DNA of 64,000 bases from Falsochrobactrum ovis. GTDB taxonomy: Bacteria > Pseudomonadota > Alphaproteobacteria > Rhizobiales > Rhizobiaceae. Positions 56,130-64,000 of the stretch are shown here, in pieces (within the stretch, counting starts at the first letter, position 1; the number at the start of each line of letters is the position of its first letter). The stretch lies in assembly GCF_003259955.1 (NCBI RefSeq), contig NZ_QLMK01000003.1, forward strand, positions 62,001-126,000, read 5' to 3'. A program made the position numbers and the translations under genes. The notes beneath the pieces are model-generated. The model saw nothing but the letters and a program-made list of their open reading frames with translations, made no database searches and was not told the DNA's origin.

Positions 56130-56889
56130 CGTAACTCCTCATCCATGAAAGTCCGGCTTCTGTTGTACTTCTCGGCTTATATTCAGCTCCGATTGGCAGC
56201 TGATAGCCCAAAGAATCCAGTAGCCCCAGCACATGCTGATAATTCAATTCTCCGTGATCGGGCTCTGCTCGGTCGGGCACAGCCGCAATCTGGATATGTC
56301 CAATATATGGCAGGCTAGTTTCAAGCCTCCTGCTAATATCACCTTCCATGATCTGAAGGTGATAGCAATCAAACATTAGTTTGAGATTCTCAACCTGCAA
56401 CTCTTTTATTATAGCAATCGCTTGAACAGAGGTTTTAAGAAAATATCCCGCCGCATCATAGCGGTTAAGAGGCTCAATCAAAATTGTGATATTGCTTTTA
56501 GCCGCCTGTTTAGACGCATAGTCAAGATTGCTCAGAAACGTACGGTGAGCATCTTCACCAGATGCATTTCCGGCCATGACATGAACATTTGCCACCCCGA
56601 GCGCCGCTGCATATTCAATCGCCTGATCGATTGCCTCTCGCGCTTCCGCTTCTCGACCGGGAATAGCGGCCAGACCATTGTCGCCCGCCGCCACGTTTCC
56701 GCGTGCGGTATTGAGACCCAGCATTGGCAGCCCAGTTTCTTGCAATGCAGCAGCTATCTCTTGCGTGCTATATTGATAGGGCCAATGACATTCGACCGCC
56801 ACAAAGCCTGCTTTTTTGGCGGCTCGGATAGCATCGGGCAGTGACAAATCCTGCCAAAGAAACCCTAAATTTGCAGAAAACGTCGCCAT
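56110..56889 (-). CDS. otnI: Hydroxypyruvate isomerase family protein (OtnI-like)
   Basis: This 259-residue TIM-barrel isomerase of the Hyi/OtnI group has catalytic glutamates in ILIEPLN (Glu139) and IGAEYKP (Glu236). In threonate/erythronate pathways OtnI interconverts 2-oxo-tetronate and 3-oxo-tetronate forms. It starts immediately after the stop of the LtnD-like gene (TAAATG), so expression is coupled. Hydroxypyruvate isomerase activity is the alternative. Confidence 0.87.
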   Translation of the reverse strand: MATFSANLGFLWQDLSLPDAIRAAKKAGFVAVECHWPYQYSTQEIAAALQETGLPMLGLNTARGNVAAGDNGLAAIPGREAEAREAIDQAIEYAAALGVANVHVMAGNASGEDAHRTFLSNLDYASKQAAKSNITILIEPLNRYDAAGYFLKTSVQAIAIIKELQVENLKLMFDCYHLQIMEGDISRRLETSLPYIGHIQIAAVPDRAEPDHGELNYQHVLGLLDSLGYQLPIGAEYKPRSTTEAGLSWMRSYDDRGRK

Positions 56890-57816
56890 TTAGTTTTCTG
56901 CCCTTCCCGCATTCGCTTCCATGCCTGGAAGCACAATCCCACTTCTCTTGGCAAGGATTTTGGCCACAGCAGCATCATCCTCAGCCCCCAATCCAGCTAA
57001 AGCGGCATCGCGAAATAAATTAAGAGCAGTTTCGCTCAACGGCGTCACGCCGCCCACACTTTCTGCCTCACTAGTAACGATCCCCAGATCTTTCACAAAA
57101 ATATTCACAGCAGAATGCGGTGTATAATCGCCTTCCACAATATGAGGCCCGCGGTTTTCAAACATCCATGACGAGCCAGCCGAAACTTTTACCACTTCAA
57201 AAACGGTCTTAAGATCGAGACCAATCTTTGCCGCAAGGCTCATTGCTTCCGCCGCAGCGGCAATATGAACACCCGCAAGCAGTTGATTGATCATCTTAAG
57301 TTTGGAGCCAAGCCCGGCCTCGGTGCCAAGACGAAAAACCTTGGCGGCAACGGCGTCTAGCGCGCCAGCCGCTTTTTCAAACGCTGCCTCTGAGCCTGAC
57401 CCCATAATGGTCATTTCTCCGGCCAGCGCCTTGGCATGTCCACCCGATACGGGCGCGTCAATTACGGCCATGCCTGCATCTTCAAGCTTTTTTGCTATTT
57501 TCACTGTGGCGCTGGGCGCCATCGTAACACAGAGCAAAAACACCGTTCCCGGATTGGCATTGTTGATCGCACCATTTGGCCCGAACAACACCTCCTCCGC
57601 CTGCTCTGCATTGACTACAAAAACGAAAACCACATCACTGGTTCCCGCTTCGGCAGGAGTTGCAAAACACAATCCGCCTTCGGCGTTAAATCGTTCGAGC
57701 ACTTTGGGTGCAATGTCGACGCCTTTAACTGTAAAGCCCGCACGAAGGAGAGACATGGCTGCCCCCCAACCCATAGACCCCAAACCGATGACAGTCGCTG
57801 TACCGCCAGACGTCAC
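56890..57816 (-). CDS. ltnD: L-threonate dehydrogenase-like 3-hydroxyacid dehydrogenase
   Basis: This 308-residue NAD-dependent beta-hydroxyacid dehydrogenase has the Rossmann loop GLGSMG (11-16), substrate motif DAPVSGGHAKALAGEMT (120-136) and catalytic Lys174 in SKLKMINQLL. LtnD oxidises L-threonate to 2-oxo-threonate. The GTG at 57816 is chosen because GGGAGG lies eight bases upstream. A start further out would place coding sequence across the promoter palindrome. First gene of the seven-gene operon. Confidence 0.88.
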   Translation of the reverse strand: MTSGGTATVIGLGSMGWGAAMSLLRAGFTVKGVDIAPKVLERFNAEGGLCFATPAEAGTSDVVFVFVVNAEQAEEVLFGPNGAINNANPGTVFLLCVTMAPSATVKIAKKLEDAGMAVIDAPVSGGHAKALAGEMTIMGSGSEAAFEKAAGALDAVAAKVFRLGTEAGLGSKLKMINQLLAGVHIAAAAEAMSLAAKIGLDLKTVFEVVKVSAGSSWMFENRGPHIVEGDYTPHSAVNIFVKDLGIVTSEAESVGGVTPLSETALNLFRDAALAGLGAEDDAAVAKILAKRSGIVLPGMEANAGRAEN

Positions 57817-57840
57817 TCCGCTTTCCTCCCAGCCTTTCAT

Positions 57841-57891
57841 GGTATCGATACCGGTATCGGTAACGTAGTTATAAAAAACTCCGCTTGTCAA
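57841..57891 (-). promoter_or_regulatory. ltnD promoter with LacI-type operator
   Basis: On the minus strand TTGACA (57891-57886) is followed after 18 bases by TACGTT. The 14-bp perfect palindrome CGATACCGGTATCG (57846-57859) lies just downstream, with an overlapping 12-bp palindrome GGTATCGATACC (57841-57852). The site lies between the operon and its divergent LacI regulator and is well placed to block initiation. Confidence 0.65.
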
Positions 57892-57970
57892 CTACCGCAC
57901 CGTTTGCCTTTTGCCGAATCCAGCCCTATCAATAGATTTAATTTGCTTGAGATTACTGAGATGGGAAGCG

Positions 57971-58975
57971 ATGCGAAAACCCACATTGGAGGCAGTCGCC
58001 TTAGCTGCAGGGGTCAGCAAAATGACTGCATCGCGGGCATTACGAGGTGCGGCAGACGTTTCGGAAGATAGCATGCGAAAAGTTATTGCCGCCGCTGATC
58101 GCCTAGGTTACGTCCGCAATCGGCTTGCATTGTCGCTTTCGTCAAATCGCACTGATCTTATTAGTGTCGTTGTCCCTAGCATGACCAATATCGTTTTTCC
58201 CGAAATGCTCGCGGGGATTAACGATGGATTGGCGGGCACTGATATGCAGGCGGTTTTTGGCATTACCGATTATGAGCCGACCAAAGAATATGATGTTATT
58301 CGAAACATGCTATCTTGGCAGCCAGCGGCAATTATTGTCACCGGGCTCGATCAATTGCCGCGCACACGCCAATTGCTGTTGCAGGCGGAAATTCCTGTTA
58401 TTCAAATCATGGATACCGATGGCGAGCCGATAGAATTCAATATCGGTCTATCACACCAAAAAGCCGGGGCCGATATGGCGCATGCACTGTTGCGGGCTGG
58501 AAGGCGAAAAATCGGCTATGTCGGAAGTGCTCTTGATAAGGATATGCGCGCGGTTAAGCGGCGATCGGGTTTTGAGCAGGTTCTGGGAGAAAACGGCTTG
58601 AGTTTTATCGCCCAAGCTATTGCGCCCGGCTTTTCTTCTTCAACACTTGGTAAAGAGCTGACCGCAGAACTGCTCTCGCAAAGAAGCGATCTTGATTGCA
58701 TCTATTATACAAATGATGACATGGCCGCAGGCGGACTTTTTGCGGCGATGCAAAGAGGTGTCCGCGTGCCGGAAGAGTTGCTTCTGGCCGGATTTAACGG
58801 ATTGGAAATCACCAATTCCCTTCCGGTTCAGATCGCCACTTCCCGTTCGCCCCGCAGGGAGATGGGCGAGATCGCCGCACGTCTTGCCTGCCGTGCAATG
58901 ACTAAAGAACGTCCGCTTTTAGAGCGCATAATCACATTCACCCCAGAAATAACATTGGGCGATGCAACCGCCTAG
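57971..58975 (+). CDS. LacI-family regulator of the threonate-type operon
   Basis: This 334-residue repressor has an N-terminal LacI helix-turn-helix and hinge (MRKPTLEAVALAAGVSKMTA, VIAAADRLGYVRNRLA). A sugar-binding-like effector domain follows (LISVVVPSMTNIVFPEML). The ATG at 57971 fits the family N-terminus; an open frame extends 20 codons upstream but looks non-coding. Divergent from ltnD across the palindromic site. A GTTCTTTT/AAAAGAAC hairpin follows about 30 bases after the stop. Confidence 0.9.
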   Translation: MRKPTLEAVALAAGVSKMTASRALRGAADVSEDSMRKVIAAADRLGYVRNRLALSLSSNRTDLISVVVPSMTNIVFPEMLAGINDGLAGTDMQAVFGITDYEPTKEYDVIRNMLSWQPAAIIVTGLDQLPRTRQLLLQAEIPVIQIMDTDGEPIEFNIGLSHQKAGADMAHALLRAGRRKIGYVGSALDKDMRAVKRRSGFEQVLGENGLSFIAQAIAPGFSSSTLGKELTAELLSQRSDLDCIYYTNDDMAAGGLFAAMQRGVRVPEELLLAGFNGLEITNSLPVQIATSRSPRREMGEIAARLACRAMTKERPLLERIITFTPEITLGDATA

Positions 58976-59071
58976 AAAAAACCTTCCGGTTGATATTCAT
59001 CAATGTTCTTTTTCAGAAAAGAACGGCGACTGATGACCGCTGGCCATCAATCCCGCACTATAAGCCGGGAT

Positions 59072-60718
59072 CTAAGCAGCCTTGCGACGCTGGAAAGGCC
59101 CGTGAGGAATTTCTGGCGGTGCAAATGAATTCGGCGTTGCACGATCCCAACGACTATACCAATCTGCCAATTCGGGGATCTCGTCGCCTGAAACCAAAAA
59201 TCCTTCCGGCAAATATGGATAGACTTCGTTACCGTCGAGGAATTCATTATCCGTCTGCCGGAACATAAAATGATAAGGCATGAAATCACTGGGATTGGAT
59301 AAGCCGGCTGCGCCAGCAATCTCGCCCAAAGCGCGCATTGTGTTGCGGTGAAAACGCGCCACCCGCTCGCTTTTATCACCAATATCAATTGCACGCTGTC
59401 TAAGGGGGTCCTGGGTGGCTATTCCCACCGGGCATGTATTTGTGTGACAGGATTGAGCTTGAATACAGCCCACCGCAAACATGAAACCACGAGCCGAGTT
59501 ACACCAATCTGCCCCCAGAGCTAGAGTTCGTGCAATATCAAAAGCCGAGACGATTTTGCCTGCTGCTCCTATTTTCACTTCATCTCGAATTCCCGCTCCA
59601 CGAAGAGCGTTATGTACGAAAGTGAGGGCTTCCAACATTGGCATGCCGACACGGTTTGCAAACTCCACCGGTGCCGCTCCCGTTCCACCTTCGGCGCCGT
59701 CTACGACGATGAAATCGGGGATAATGCCCGTAACAAGCATGGCTTTTACCATGCTCATGAATTCGCGGCGATGCCCAATGCATAGTTTAAACCCAACCGG
59801 CTTTCCTTCGGAAAGTTCACGCAATTTGCCAATGAAATGCATCAATTCAATGGGCGTTTTGAACGTGCTATGCGCTGCCGGTGAAATGCAATCAACGCCC
59901 ATGGGGATGCCGCGAGCTTCAGCAATCTCGGCTGAAATCTTCGATGCGGGCAGCATTCCACCATGACCGGGCTTGGCCCCCTGGCTGAGTTTTAGCTCAA
60001 TCATTTTGACTTGCGGATCGGAAGCCGTCACTGCAAACTTTTCAGGTGAAAAACTACCATCCTCATTACGGCAGCCAAAATAACCTGAGGCAACTTGATA
60101 GATCAGATCGCCACCGCCCTCGCGGTGGTATTTGCTGATGCTGCCTTCTCCCGTATCATGGGCGAAACGACCTTTGCGTGCGCCGATATTGAGTGCCAAA
60201 ATTGCATTAGCGGACAATGCACCAAAGCTCATGGCGGAAATATTATAAAGGCTGGCACTATAAGGCTGCGCGCAAGACGATCCGCCGATTGTTACGCGAA
60301 AATCGGTGTCTTTAATTTCGACCGGAACTGCCGAATGCGTCAACCAGCCGTAACCTGAACTATAAACATTCTCGATTGTCCCGAACGGTCGCTTATCTTC
60401 CTCCCCTTTGGCGCGTTGATAGACAAGATCTCGATCTTGCCGGCTAAACGGCACTTCTTCATCGTCGGATTCAAGCATATATTGCCGAATTTCGGGCCGG
60501 ATACTTTCGAAAATAAAACGCATATGGCCAATAATAGGATAATTGCGCAGGATTGAGTGTTTTCGCTGCCGCAAATCTCGAATACCTACTAAAACCAATG
60601 CACCAAAAACCGCGGTCGAAAGCCACAGCCACGGGGTATACGAAACCGCCCCCCAAACTGAAATCAATGTCAAAACTATCGCAGCAACACAGACCGTGTA
60701 GCGCTGGTATTTAAACAT
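59072..60718 (-). CDS. FMN-binding glutamate synthase family protein
   Basis: This roughly 548-residue protein has two N-terminal membrane segments (about 8-50) and then a GltB-type FMN/Fe-S synthase domain. Visible motifs are SAMSFGALSANAI, KPGHGGMLPASKI, DGAEGGTGAAP and CHTNTCPVGIATQDP with the cysteines of a 3Fe-4S cluster. It lacks the glutaminase part, so it is not a complete glutamate synthase; the electron donor and substrate are unknown. The ATG at 60718 has a GGTGA site; upstream in-frame sequence looks non-coding. Confidence 0.88.
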   Translation of the reverse strand: MFKYQRYTVCVAAIVLTLISVWGAVSYTPWLWLSTAVFGALVLVGIRDLRQRKHSILRNYPIIGHMRFIFESIRPEIRQYMLESDDEEVPFSRQDRDLVYQRAKGEEDKRPFGTIENVYSSGYGWLTHSAVPVEIKDTDFRVTIGGSSCAQPYSASLYNISAMSFGALSANAILALNIGARKGRFAHDTGEGSISKYHREGGGDLIYQVASGYFGCRNEDGSFSPEKFAVTASDPQVKMIELKLSQGAKPGHGGMLPASKISAEIAEARGIPMGVDCISPAAHSTFKTPIELMHFIGKLRELSEGKPVGFKLCIGHRREFMSMVKAMLVTGIIPDFIVVDGAEGGTGAAPVEFANRVGMPMLEALTFVHNALRGAGIRDEVKIGAAGKIVSAFDIARTLALGADWCNSARGFMFAVGCIQAQSCHTNTCPVGIATQDPLRQRAIDIGDKSERVARFHRNTMRALGEIAGAAGLSNPSDFMPYHFMFRQTDNEFLDGNEVYPYLPEGFLVSGDEIPELADWYSRWDRATPNSFAPPEIPHGPFQRRKAA

Positions 60719-60843
60719 AATTTTCACCGCCGCCTTGCTATTATGCTGAACACATAGGTATTCGAATAGATTTTGTCCATGAAGCCGGTAGATGTCATGC
60801 GCTAATCGCACATGACATCATTCGCGTGCTGCAAGTTTTCGGC

Positions 60844-61764
60844 TTATGCAGACCCAAGCAATTGTTGAACTTCCTCTAATCTCGGCGCTGCCGCCCCGGC
60901 ACCCACGCGAGTTACCGCCACAGCGCCAGACGCCGAAGCAAATCGTACGCAATCCGAAAGCGATTGACCTTGTGTATACGCAACCGCAAAACCGCCATTG
61001 AAACTATCGCCAGCCGCAACCGTATCCACGACTGTGACTTTGAAAGGCTCAAAATGGCGCTTTTCTTCTGCTGTCACGAGCATCGCTCCGCGTTCGCCTA
61101 ATTTCAGGATCACGATCTTCGCGCCCATTTCGATGATCTTACGGGCTGCCGCTTCGCTGCTTGCGATGTCATTTGGCTCAATACCAGTGATTTCTGCAGC
61201 TTCCGTTTCATTGGGAGAAACAATGTCGCTCAGCGCAATTAAATCACGCAATTTATCTGCATCTCCCACTGGTGCTGGATCTAAAAATACACAACCGCCT
61301 GCGGATTTGGCTGTTTTTGCGACAGTAAGATTTGCTTCATGGGGCACCTCGCGCTGAAGCAGTGTAATTTTGGCATTGATAATATCTGGTTTATATTGAT
61401 CAATATCACTGGGCTTCCAATGCGCGTTAGCGCCTGCACAAACCGCAATCGAATTCTGCCCGGCCTCTTCGACTTGGATGATTGCCATTCCAGTATCCAC
61501 ATTGTCGATCTGACGAACAGTTTGAGTTGATAGTCCGAATTGCTGCATTTCCTTTAATGCAAGCTCACCGAACGCATCTTTTCCAACCGCTCCAACGAAG
61601 CGGACATCGCCGCCAAGTTTGGCAATCGCAACCGCCTGATTGGCTCCTTTGCCGCCCAATCCAATACCATAACTTGTAGCATTCACGGTCTGTCCGGGAC
61701 GTGGGAGCATTGCCATTCGGGCGCTCACATCAACATTCACACTTCCAAAAACGAAAATTTTCAC
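60844..61764 (-). CDS. rbsK: Ribokinase (PfkB family)
   Basis: This is a 306-residue sugar kinase. The N-terminal [12 protein letters not shown] and [18 protein letters not shown] are the first PfkB signature. The C-terminal [17 protein letters not shown] contains the catalytic Asp near residue 250. It phosphorylates D-ribose or a related sugar. No ribose transporter is adjacent. It could serve another pentose, but I see no direct evidence tying it to the threonate-type operon. Confidence 0.9.
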   Translation of the reverse strand: MKIFVFGSVNVDVSARMAMLPRPGQTVNATSYGIGLGGKGANQAVAIAKLGGDVRFVGAVGKDAFGELALKEMQQFGLSTQTVRQIDNVDTGMAIIQVEEAGQNSIAVCAGANAHWKPSDIDQYKPDIINAKITLLQREVPHEANLTVAKTAKSAGGCVFLDPAPVGDADKLRDLIALSDIVSPNETEAAEITGIEPNDIASSEAAARKIIEMGAKIVILKLGERGAMLVTAEEKRHFEPFKVTVVDTVAAGDSFNGGFAVAYTQGQSLSDCVRFASASGAVAVTRVGAGAAAPRLEEVQQLLGSA

Positions 61765-61934
61765 TGAAAACTCCGAAACTCGTTTATGCAGACCATAATG
61801 CCACTCGCGTTAACGTTCCATATCCGCAATTATGCTCTCACATGGATTATACAATCACGATAGACGAATCTTTGTATTTCCTGATTGAGGTAAAATTGAT
61901 ATTGGATCACCGTCTTCTATCATTGGTATTCTGA

Positions 61935-62942
61935 ATGATTTTGCTTTCAGTGTCCTTTTTCGCAAGCGCAATTCTCTGCGGAGCGGGCCTTTATATTTTA
62001 TCGTCGCTTCTGCCATCAAGTTTTTTGGCGGCTCGATTTAATTCGCGCTCGAATCATAGCGTTGCAGCCCGGCAAATAGGGGGATTAGCGTTGATCCCCG
62101 CAATCGTGCTTTCACTAGTACTTTTTGGAACGCATCTCGGGCTCGATAGTCGCATGATGCTTTGCCTTAGCGGCGCTTCATTATTGCTTTGGATTATAGG
62201 CGCTCTTGATGATCGCTTTGAACTTTCGGTTAAAACCCGATTTGCCGCGCAATTTATCGCAGCATGCCTTATCCTCTATGGCCTGGGTGCCGACTTCCGT
62301 TTATTTCCCGAACTATTGCCACACAGTGTCGAGATTATAATACTGGTCATCGCGCTAATAGCTTCAATCAATATAACCAATTTCATGGACGGCCTCGATT
62401 TAATGACTGTCGGTGGAATTGGCACTCCATTATTGGGCGTGGCTATTCTTGCTGCTTTGACGATGACTGATGCCGGAAGCGGAGCCATAGCCGCTATAAC
62501 TGCTGGTGGTTTATTGGGTTTCGCGTTTTTTAATCGGCCACCTGCGCGGATTTTTCTTGGCGATTCCGGGAGTCTGCCCATTGGACTGCTGGCGGGAACG
62601 GTATTTTTACTTCTGGCAAAAAATACACATATCGTCGTCGCACTGATCCTGCCACTTTACTATATTTTAGATACGAGCACGACCCTCATTCTGCGCGCCG
62701 TCAAAGGCGAGAATATTTTCAAAGCTCATTCTCAACACGCCTATCAACTTGCAAGGCGGTCTGGGTGGAGCGTGCAAAAAATCATTGTTCATGTTGTTTT
62801 GCTGAATCTGTTGCTGATAAGCGGTGCAATGATAATCATACGCTGCGAGCATATTTTCGTGCAAATAGCAGGTCTATTCATTGCACTGGTAGTGGTGTTA
62901 TTGCTGCTACTGGACTTTCGAGGACTTATCAGGACGCTATAA
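61935..62942 (+). CDS. Undecaprenyl-phosphate sugar-1-phosphate transferase (WecA-like)
   Basis: This is a 335-residue polytopic membrane enzyme of glycosyltransferase family 4. It starts surface-polysaccharide synthesis by moving a HexNAc-1-phosphate from a UDP-sugar to undecaprenyl phosphate. It shows the Mg-binding DD in GALDDRFELS, the NITNFMDGLDLM motif and the cytoplasmic HSQHAYQ histidine motif. It overlaps the end of the convergent epimerase gene by 14 bases. With that gene it forms the edge of a polysaccharide locus beyond the window. Confidence 0.9.
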   Translation: MILLSVSFFASAILCGAGLYILSSLLPSSFLAARFNSRSNHSVAARQIGGLALIPAIVLSLVLFGTHLGLDSRMMLCLSGASLLLWIIGALDDRFELSVKTRFAAQFIAACLILYGLGADFRLFPELLPHSVEIIILVIALIASINITNFMDGLDLMTVGGIGTPLLGVAILAALTMTDAGSGAIAAITAGGLLGFAFFNRPPARIFLGDSGSLPIGLLAGTVFLLLAKNTHIVVALILPLYYILDTSTTLILRAVKGENIFKAHSQHAYQLARRSGWSVQKIIVHVVLLNLLLISGAMIIIRCEHIFVQIAGLFIALVVVLLLLLDFRGLIRTL

Positions 62943-64000
62943 CGCTAAAAAGCACCTTGCGGATTTCCTCAACGTCGCCTTTCTGAAGCGCGCTACGCAG
63001 CGTATCAAGATTTGCCGGAACATCCACATCAGCCTTCTTACCCTTTGGTGCACGCAGAATTTTAGGGTGTCTGGTGGGTTGAACCTGTGATGGATCGTAA
63101 AAGAGCTCCTCATGCATCTTTTCGCCTTCGCGAATGCCCGTGACCTCAATTGCGATGTCGCCATCGGGATTATCTTTGTTGCGCACTGTCAGGCCCGCAA
63201 GCATAATCATATTTTCCGCTAGCACCCTTATCTTGATCGGGTCGCCCATTTCCAGCAGCACCGTGTCCCCCGATTGAGCAATCGCACCCGATTGCACAAT
63301 CAGTTCTGCTGCCTCCCTGATCGACATGAAATAGCGCGTCATGTCCTCATGGGTGAGTGTCACCGGCCCACCATTGGCAATCTGTTCACGAAACAGAGGA
63401 ACAACCGAGCCATTCGATCCCAAAACATTTCCAAAGCGGACAGAATAAAACAGTTTTTTCTTGCCCTGCTGGGCTGCTAGCAGGCCGTGATAATAAATGA
63501 TCAGTTCGGCCCATCGCTTTGTCGCGCCCATGATATTGGTTGGCCGCACGGCTTTGTCCGACGAAATCAACACCATACGCTCTACATCCGAAGCCAGCGC
63601 TGCCGCCGCAACCTGATAGGTGCCGAACACATTGTTCTGAATGCCGATTAACGGATTTTTTTCAACGAGCGGCACATGCTTATAGGCCGCACAATGATAA
63701 ACCGTATCAATACGATGTTCGCGTAGAGCAGTTTCGACACATGCTCCGTCTCTTACGCAACCCAAAACGGGCACGATCGAGCAGTCCGCAACTTTACGCA
63801 ACTCACGTTCGATCTGATAAAGTGCAAACTCACTGGATTCATAAAGGACTATAAGTTCCGGGTTCCATTGGGCAATAATGCGACAAAGTTCACTTCCGAT
63901 CGAACCGCCCGCACCCGTCACCATGATACGATGACCTTCAACCACATCACGCAATAATTCCGTCTCTGGTGGGACCGGAGAGCGACCCAATAGATCGTCA
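62929..64000 (-). CDS. CapD/FlaA1-like nucleoside-sugar epimerase/dehydratase (partial)
   Basis: The C-terminal catalytic half of a membrane-anchored UDP-sugar 4,6-dehydratase/epimerase. The frame continues through the window end (residues DDLLGRSPVPP), so the N-terminal membrane part is outside. It shows the cofactor loop TGAGGSIGSELCR, the YHCAAYKHVPL segment and SSDKAVRPTNIMGATKRWAE, where the usual catalytic tyrosine is replaced by methionine as in the FlaA1 group. It supplies a modified UDP-GlcNAc for glycan synthesis, consistent with the WecA-like neighbour. Confidence 0.93.
   Translation of the reverse strand, partial: DDLLGRSPVPPETELLRDVVEGHRIMVTGAGGSIGSELCRIIAQWNPELIVLYESSEFALYQIERELRKVADCSIVPVLGCVRDGACVETALREHRIDTVYHCAAYKHVPLVEKNPLIGIQNNVFGTYQVAAAALASDVERMVLISSDKAVRPTNIMGATKRWAELIIYYHGLLAAQQGKKKLFYSVRFGNVLGSNGSVVPLFREQIANGGPVTLTHEDMTRYFMSIREAAELIVQSGAIAQSGDTVLLEMGDPIKIRVLAENMIMLAGLTVRNKDNPDGDIAIEVTGIREGEKMHEELFYDPSQVQPTRHPKILRAPKGKKADVDVPANLDTLRSALQKGDVEEIRKVLFSVIAS

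Noticed and set aside
59003-59022. GTTCTTTT/AAAAGAAC hairpin after the LacI gene as an intrinsic terminator
   Set aside because: AT-rich stem with no T run after it; kept only as a remark in the regulator entry.
1-64000. CRISPR arrays, rRNA operons or replication origins
   Set aside because: No regularly spaced repeats, rRNA sequence or clustered DnaA/iteron sites were seen.

Overview
The window looks like a chromosomal segment of an alphaproteobacterium of the Rhizobiales. By eye GC is close to one half, and the gene content resembles the Brucella/Ochrobactrum/Pseudochrobactrum group. The evidence is an Lrp-type regulator divergent from a PutA that lacks its own DNA-binding domain, an mfd-sdhE / recG / glmS-glmU neighbourhood, an RHE_PE00001-family protein, periplasmic polyol ABC systems and an alpha-r14-type small RNA. 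The genus is an inference; no rRNA or other taxonomic marker lies in the window.

Left third (1-21.5 kb), nutrient uptake and catabolism. An Fbp-type ferric iron ABC transporter (fbpC-fbpA-fbpB) is divergent from a DadA-like flavoprotein, which is followed by an MHS-family transporter broken by a one-base frameshift in a T7 run. Next come an RHE_PE00001 protein and putA with its regulator putR. A six-gene mannitol/sorbitol operon follows (smoE-F-G-K, a short-chain sorbitol dehydrogenase, mannitol 2-dehydrogenase), with a divergent LacI-type regulator and a candidate operator at the promoter.

Middle (21.5-41 kb), housekeeping and regulatory RNA. Present are mfd, sdhE, recG, glmS, glmU, ccdA, a one-chain PDH-E1/transketolase-like enzyme, an acdS-acdR pair (ACC deaminase and its Lrp regulator) and metA. 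The metA leader folds like a SAM-I/SAM-IV-clan riboswitch. A 33-codon membrane ORF and a DUF488 gene follow. Then comes a small RNA made of three hairpins, each with an anti-Shine-Dalgarno loop. An AI-2E permease, a polysaccharide deacetylase and two very small genes complete the block.

Accessory patch (41-46.9 kb). This stretch is AT-richer and gene-poor, and it ends at a tRNA-Gln(CUG). It holds a decayed phage-type chitinase/endolysin, a tagD-like cytidylyltransferase abutting a large RgpF-TagF fusion (glycerol-phosphate glycan synthesis), about 1 kb of decayed sequence and an IS3-family remnant.

Right third (47-64 kb). After xseA and an EntS-like MFS protein with an ABM-like tail there is a seven-gene minus-strand operon: L-threonate-type dehydrogenase, OtnI-type isomerase, SDR and a complete sugar ABC transporter. 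Its divergent LacI regulator faces a 14-bp perfect palindrome. An FMN-dependent glutamate-synthase-like protein, ribokinase, a WecA-like transferase and a partial CapD/FlaA1-like epimerase close the window.

The strongest leads for follow-up are the SAM-I-like metA leader, the three-hairpin anti-SD small RNA, the glycerol-phosphate glycan genes on a decaying island, and the threonate-type operon that lacks its kinase and aldolase.
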